Assembly: GCA_964035015.1 (NCBI GenBank)
Contig: OZ035997.1
Location: 20,701,563-20,765,562, forward strand
DNA from: Corallium rubrum
Lineage: Eukaryota > Cnidaria > Anthozoa > Scleralcyonacea > Coralliidae
Length of the DNA: 64,000 nucleotides
Direction of reading: 5' to 3'
Below the pieces are notes generated by a model. That model was not told where the DNA came from and made no database searches. It was given only the letters and a program-made list of their open reading frames with translations. A program made the translations under genes and the position numbers. Positions within the stretch are counted from its first letter, which is position 1. Every line of letters starts with the position of its first letter. Below, in pieces: positions 60,149 through 64,000 of this stretch.

Positions 60149-60548
60149 ATTGAATTTCTTCGTTTATATACTAGCCAGAATAAAATACAAAAGACCTATA
60201 TTTCAGGCAGGAAAAAGTTATAATGGTCAGCACACACTGGCCTATCATGTCAGGGTTCTTTTCCACAACAAATTCTCGTTTTGTCAAAATTTTGCTCTTG
60301 TGACTTGTTTCTGTATAACTAATAAAAAAACACATGCAGAATATGTTTTATTTTTTGCTTGTTTTGGTTTTTTTTCTTAATTGGATCACTAGGGCTTCCG
60401 CCTAAACCTGACTTTGTGTGTCAGTGTAAACACAGACAGCCCGGTCATGCAATATGACCTGCAAGATAGCGCCCGCCTGCAAAATAACTGTCGGAAATGT
60501 TTTGATAAAAAGAGTATATCTGTACGGTGGCCCACAAGGGCAACACGG
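60149..60548. promoter_or_regulatory. Putative 5' region of the transporter
   Basis: The 400 bp between exon 1 and the fold-back element should include the 5' UTR and perhaps the promoter, unless an upstream non-coding exon exists. No TATA box or initiator could be assigned with confidence. Confidence 0.3.
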
Positions 60549-60609
60549 AAATAAACGAAGACATAGAAGATTTATATTCCAAAAGCACAATATACGTATT
60601 TACAGTACA

Positions 60610-61172
60610 GATAAATGTCCAACCGAAAAATATTTCCAACCGAAAATATTTCTATAGCAGAAATATTTCCAACCGAAAAATATTTCCAGCCGAGAAATAT
60701 TTCCAGCCGAAACATTTTTCCAGCCGAGAAATATTTAGCCGAAATATATTTCCAGCCGAGAAATATATCCAACCGAAATGTATTTCCAGCTGAGAAATAT
60801 ATCCAGCCGAAATCTATTTCCAGCCGAGAAATATATCCAACCGAAATATATTTCCAGCCGAGAAATATTTCCAGCCGAAAAATATTTCCAGCCGAGAAAT
60901 ATTTCCAGCCGAAATATTTTTCCAGCCGAGAAATATTTCCAGCCGAATATATTTCCAGCCGAGAAATATATCCAACCGAAATATATTTCCAGCCGAGAAA
61001 TATATCCAACCGAAATATATTTCCAGCCGAGAAATATTTCCAGCCGAAATATATTTCCAGCCGAGAAATATTTCCAACCGAAATATATTTCCAGCCGAGA
61101 AATATATCCAACCGAAATATATTTCCAGCCAAGAAATATTATTTCCAGCCGAGAAATATTTTGAGCCGAAGT
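60610..61172 (+). repeat. 17-bp satellite array, left arm (~31 units)
   Basis: Consensus TATTTCCAGCCGAGAAA alternating with TATTTCCAACCGAAATA-like variants. Seventeen is not a multiple of three and the unit has no stop in any frame, so the array reads as long open frames on both strands (NISSREIFPAEKYFQPR-type 17-residue repeat). These are not genes by themselves. Confidence 0.95.
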
Positions 61173-61256
61173 ATTCCAACAATGCATCCCATAAGCCTTT
61201 GCGGACACATATAAGCCAGCGTACCGCTGTTACTTGATGAGTGGCATCTACTATGG

Positions 61257-61733
61257 ATGGAAGTTGCGGTAATGTGCATGTTCATTTGTGTGAAGTGTGG
61301 TTGCCATCTGCAAAGTAGTTTTAGGTTTTGTCCTAAATGTGGAATGCAAGTTCGTGGCCATTTACAAGGTGAAAGAGAGAGCCATACCCAAGTTCAAAAC
61401 CCTGAATCTTCGTCTCGGTTTCAGACAAAGCTTTCTTTTCTCAATTTTGAAAAGTATAAAAGCCTGAAGGAACAGGATAAAAGAGGATTTGATAATCGAT
61501 CAAATACCAGAAAGAAAAAACGTGTCGCGATTGAATCGGTTCTTATTCGGGTGGGAGTGATGAACCAAGATATGACACCTAGAAGGGGAGAGACCTTGCT
61601 GGTGAAAGTTCCGTCTTCTGCAACGCCAGATGAGATCGCCGTACAAGCGGCGGTTGCGAAATGCCATTCAACGCAACAGCCAACACTACATAGAAGAACT
61701 TGGTCATTCATGAATGGCGATCTTCAATTCTGA
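61257..61733 (+). CDS. Small zinc-ribbon protein of the fold-back element
   Basis: 158 codons. CVKCGCHLQSSFRFCPKCGM (residues ~12-31) is a CxxC..CxxC zinc ribbon. A basic stretch NTRKKKRVAIESV (~83-95) could be a nuclear signal. The C-terminal GETLLVKVPSSATPDEIAVQ reads like a folded domain start but I do not recognise it. It lies just inside the left satellite arm and is oriented away from it. Whether it is expressed or part of a longer spliced gene is unknown. Confidence 0.55.
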   Translation: MEVAVMCMFICVKCGCHLQSSFRFCPKCGMQVRGHLQGERESHTQVQNPESSSRFQTKLSFLNFEKYKSLKEQDKRGFDNRSNTRKKKRVAIESVLIRVGVMNQDMTPRRGETLLVKVPSSATPDEIAVQAAVAKCHSTQQPTLHRRTWSFMNGDLQF

Positions 61734-62235
61734 CATGTGCTTTGCATTACATTGAGCAACCACAATACTGCAAAAATGGCATGTTTTGATTTTTGTTGCA
61801 TACAGCTACTGTACTTTCCTTGCAATCTCCACGCTTTTCGTTAGGCAAGATTTTGTTTTGATTTAAACATATACGATCCAGCATTTAAATCTTTAAAGAA
61901 AAGTTCTCTATTTGGCTGCGTCTTTGGAGACACAATTCATCTAACAAGTTTGAATCTCAGTTGAACTTTTTAAGTCATTTTAAGAATTTATGGACCCTTC
62001 TACAATTGTGGGTATTCGTTTCAAACGCAATTTTCTTTATAATGCCTTTATGGTTAGGTCCGCGCTCTTAGTCTCAACGGTTCGAAAAGTGGAGAAATGT
62101 TGCGTTTTTTTAACGAAAACCTATATAGATGTAGACCGGTCTATGTCGCATGACACAGAGGTCGCCAGAAAATTTTTTTTAAAAAAACCCATCGACTTCA
62201 AGTCCAGTTTCCGAGTGTATAAATAAAATAAGACT
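61734..62235. other. Core of the fold-back element, no recognised gene
   Basis: About 500 bp of AT-rich sequence with one unrecognised 78-codon plus-strand ORF (61990-62226). No transposase motif seen. Confidence 0.5.
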
Positions 62236-62556
62236 GCTGAGTGCTGATGAGTATAGTCCATATGTGGCGCACTTGGGATATAACAGGCGACACATACTTA
62301 TAGAGATATAAATCACTAAAGATATGCATGTTGCAACGACAGAAAATTTTTTCATCCGTATTTTCATCGGCTCCTTTCTCTGTACCACAGCGAGTACAGA
62401 AAGTGTCGAACTGTGACGTTACAAAACCACACTGACAAGTTGTTCCAGACCCGGTATTATCGTTACGTCTTGTCTCATTGGTATTCTCAGCACCACAGTT
62501 AGTACAGAAATTGTACAGAGTTGGCAGGTCAGCGTTGCATTGACGGCAAGTTGCAA
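62236..62556 (-). CDS. Possible second zinc-ribbon frame, minus strand
   Basis: Reading from the inner edge of the right satellite array: CRQCNADLPTLYNFCTNCGA and then CQCGFVTSQFDTFCTRCG, i.e. two zinc ribbons, followed by KGADENTDEKIFCRCNMHIF. The frame is open from the satellite array. No ATG is evident at its start, so translation could begin within the satellite or after splicing. It mirrors the plus-strand zinc-ribbon ORF on the other arm. Confidence 0.45.
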
Positions 62557-62880
62557 TTTCCGATATATTTCTCGGCTGGAAATATATTTCGGCTAGAAAT
62601 ATTTCTCGGCTGGAAATATATTTCGGTTGGATATATTTCTCGGCTGGAAATAGATTTCGGTTGGAAATATTTCTCGGCTGGAAATATATTTCGGCTGGAA
62701 ATATTTCTCGGCTGGAAATATACTTCGGCTGGAAATATTTCTCGGCTGGAAATATATTTCGGCTGGAAATATTTCTCGGCTGGAAAAATATTTCGGCTGG
62801 AAATATTTCTCGGCTGGAAATATTTCTGCTATAGAAATATTTTCGGTTGGAAATATTTTTCGGTTGGATATTTATCTGTA
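62556..62880 (-). repeat. 17-bp satellite array, right arm (~19 units)
   Basis: Same unit as the left arm in opposite orientation (TTTCTCGGCTGGAAATA on plus). It ends with the shared TTTCTGCTATAGAAATATTT and CTGTACTGTAAATACG segments of the left arm, inverted. Confidence 0.95.
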
Positions 62881-63199
62881 CTGTAAATACGTATATTGTG
62901 CTTTTGGAATATAAATCTTCTATGTCTTCGTTTATTTTTGTGTTAAAAGGACTGGGGGCTACTCATCCTTACTCGCAGCCAGTGGCTGAATTGCGAAGGA
63001 CGGAGATCAAACGTGGCCGTGTCGAGGCACATTGCCCTTGTGCTCTCTCCTCCGCAGAGGCTCGGAGGGGCAGGCGTGGGTGAGGGAAGACGCGCGGGGA
63101 ATGATGGGAAGAGGGAAAGAAAATGAGCCTCTGCCAGATAATGATGTCAATATGGCGCCCAAATTCCGTGATGGACTAGGCGCCAGACTCGGGATTTCG

Positions 63200-63560
63200 G
63201 TAGAAGTTAGATGGGATGACTCTCTGGGACCTTTTTGGAAGGCTGCGCCAAGTGACGTATTGAACTTTACTGCGCATCCCACAATCTTTGGAAACAGTTG
63301 TGGACCATAAATTGGCGACTATATTAAGGGCGGGGGAGGGGACGAGGAGCGGCCAAAACCCCACACTTTCCACACTTTTGAGATTAGGGTTAGGGGGTTA
63401 GGGTTAGGGGGGTATTGGGACTTCCACACTTTTGAGATTAGGGTTAGGGGGTTAGGGTTAGGGGGGTATTGGGATAGGTTTTCATTAAAATCCATGCTTC
63501 GTAAGGCTACATCTTCGGAAAAGGTCCCAGAGAGTCATCCCATCTAACCTCTTCCCGGGA
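63200..63560. repeat. Fold-back element enclosing TTAGGG-type repeats
   Basis: GTTAGATGGGATGACTCTCT..GGGACC at 63207-63237 recurs inverted at 63518-63550. Between them, TTTTGAGATTAGGGTTAGGG units are duplicated (63377-63425 and 63427-63475). Confidence 0.8.
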
Positions 63561-64000
63561 TTTCATTATATAATCAACAAATCTATACGCAAAAGTCGGA
63601 AATCACTAAACTGTGGACAAAAGACACATTTAAATCGCTGATACTTCTCAACTCGACAATGTTACTGCAACACAAGGACAGGATTTTCCGGTTTTGAATT
63701 TATGCAAATAAAAGTATAAAACAAACGCTACATGAGAAAGTTTATCATTCATCTCAAAGGACGAACTGTTGTAAACATAGATCTTACCATTATCGTAGAA
63801 AGTTAGCACCGAGAATATTTCTAGCGCTGTTCGTCGGCTTTGTTTATCAAGTTAATCAGGAGTGGAAAGCTTCCAGGCAGTTGACAACGTTCGATGAAAC
63901 GTAAAACGTTTGTCAGTCTGGCAGCGTTTCGAATTTTTCGACCCGTTCCGCAGGTGATTCCATAGAAAAATTCAGAATAACATCCAGAAGTACATTCTAG
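63561..64000. other. No recognised gene
   Basis: AT-rich unique sequence to the window end; nothing assigned. Confidence 0.4.

Larger units (their letters stand above)
60549..62937. mobile_element. Fold-back element with 17-bp satellite arms and zinc-ribbon ORFs
   Basis: The unique outer arms (60549-~60640 and ~62850-62937) are near-perfect inverted repeats beginning AAATAAACGAAGACATAGAA. Inside them are inverted satellite arrays (60640-61170, 62560-62850). The 1.4-kb core has two inward-facing small ORFs with zinc-ribbon cysteines. No transposase is recognised; a target duplication is not clear. It lies 400 bp upstream of transporter exon 1. Confidence 0.8.

Noticed and set aside
58763..59775. 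Several 310-324-codon ORFs on both strands across 58763-59775
   Set aside because: They are translations of the (TTTG)n microsatellite; no unique protein sequence beyond a few flanking residues.
60527..61214. Six overlapping ORFs of FPAEKYFQPR / WKYFSAGNIFRLEI repeats
   Set aside because: They arise because a 17-bp satellite has no stop codon in any frame. Treated as repeat, not genes.
63007..63373. Protein-coding gene in the GC-rich 63007-63373 segment
   Set aside because: Both strands are open by composition, no motif is recognised, and the segment overlaps a fold-back element.

Overview
The window is AT-rich, repeat-saturated metazoan nuclear DNA. It has spliced exons with GT-AG borders, BEL/Pao, Ty3/gypsy and DIRS-type retroelements, a CR1/L2-like LINE, a 5S-rRNA-derived SINE and dozens of terminal-inverted-repeat or fold-back elements. 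The repeat mix and the transporter look like a cnidarian (anthozoan) genome. That is an inference; no taxonomic marker in the window settles it.

One host gene organises almost the whole window. It is an SLC22-type (organic cation/anion/carnitine) transporter on the minus strand. I could assemble nine coding exons with compatible phases from 60148 down to 7873, giving 525 residues over 52.3 kb. The family signatures fall in the right order: TE/YDLVC, GGYLTDRFGRR, TEYTG..HR, PESIRW, YYG, FGRK, ELFPT, LPET. All of the other large coding ORFs are transposon genes lying in its introns.

Intron 4 (12788-32863) holds a nest. A minus-strand gypsy element (gypsy-2, 14198-31914, 5-bp duplication TAAAC) received a second gypsy element inside its 3' LTR (gypsy-1, 14279-23342, duplication ACAAC). 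Gypsy-1 was then hit by a 2-kb element with 9-bp duplications (21203-23248), a 259-bp hAT-type MITE (18645-18903), a SINE tail and a 1.7-kb element with 8-bp duplications that contains the assembly gap. Gypsy-2 also took a CR1/L2-like LINE and a 208-bp MITE, and a ~370-bp piece of its own pol is inverted.

Intron 2 (34126-56628) holds a second nest: a decayed DIRS-like element, into which a gypsy element inserted (gypsy-3, 42213-53558, duplication GATAG), into which a nearly pristine BEL/Pao element inserted (42827-49755, duplication AGCAT, 411-bp LTRs with one difference). LTR divergence (about 4/148 versus 1/411) agrees with the nesting order. The same intron carries a 292-bp inverted repeat next to exon 3, several MITEs, a 5S-derived SINE and a tRNA-like SINE.

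Intron 1 contains a ~890-bp (TTTG)n array. Upstream of exon 1 lies an unusual 2.4-kb fold-back element (60549-62937). Its arms are inverted arrays of a 17-bp satellite, and each arm points inward to a small zinc-ribbon reading frame; this is my best candidate for something undescribed. Outside the gene are a ~91-bp minisatellite (2166-3412), further MITEs, a LINE RT fragment, and TTAGGG-type repeats near both window ends in opposite orientation.
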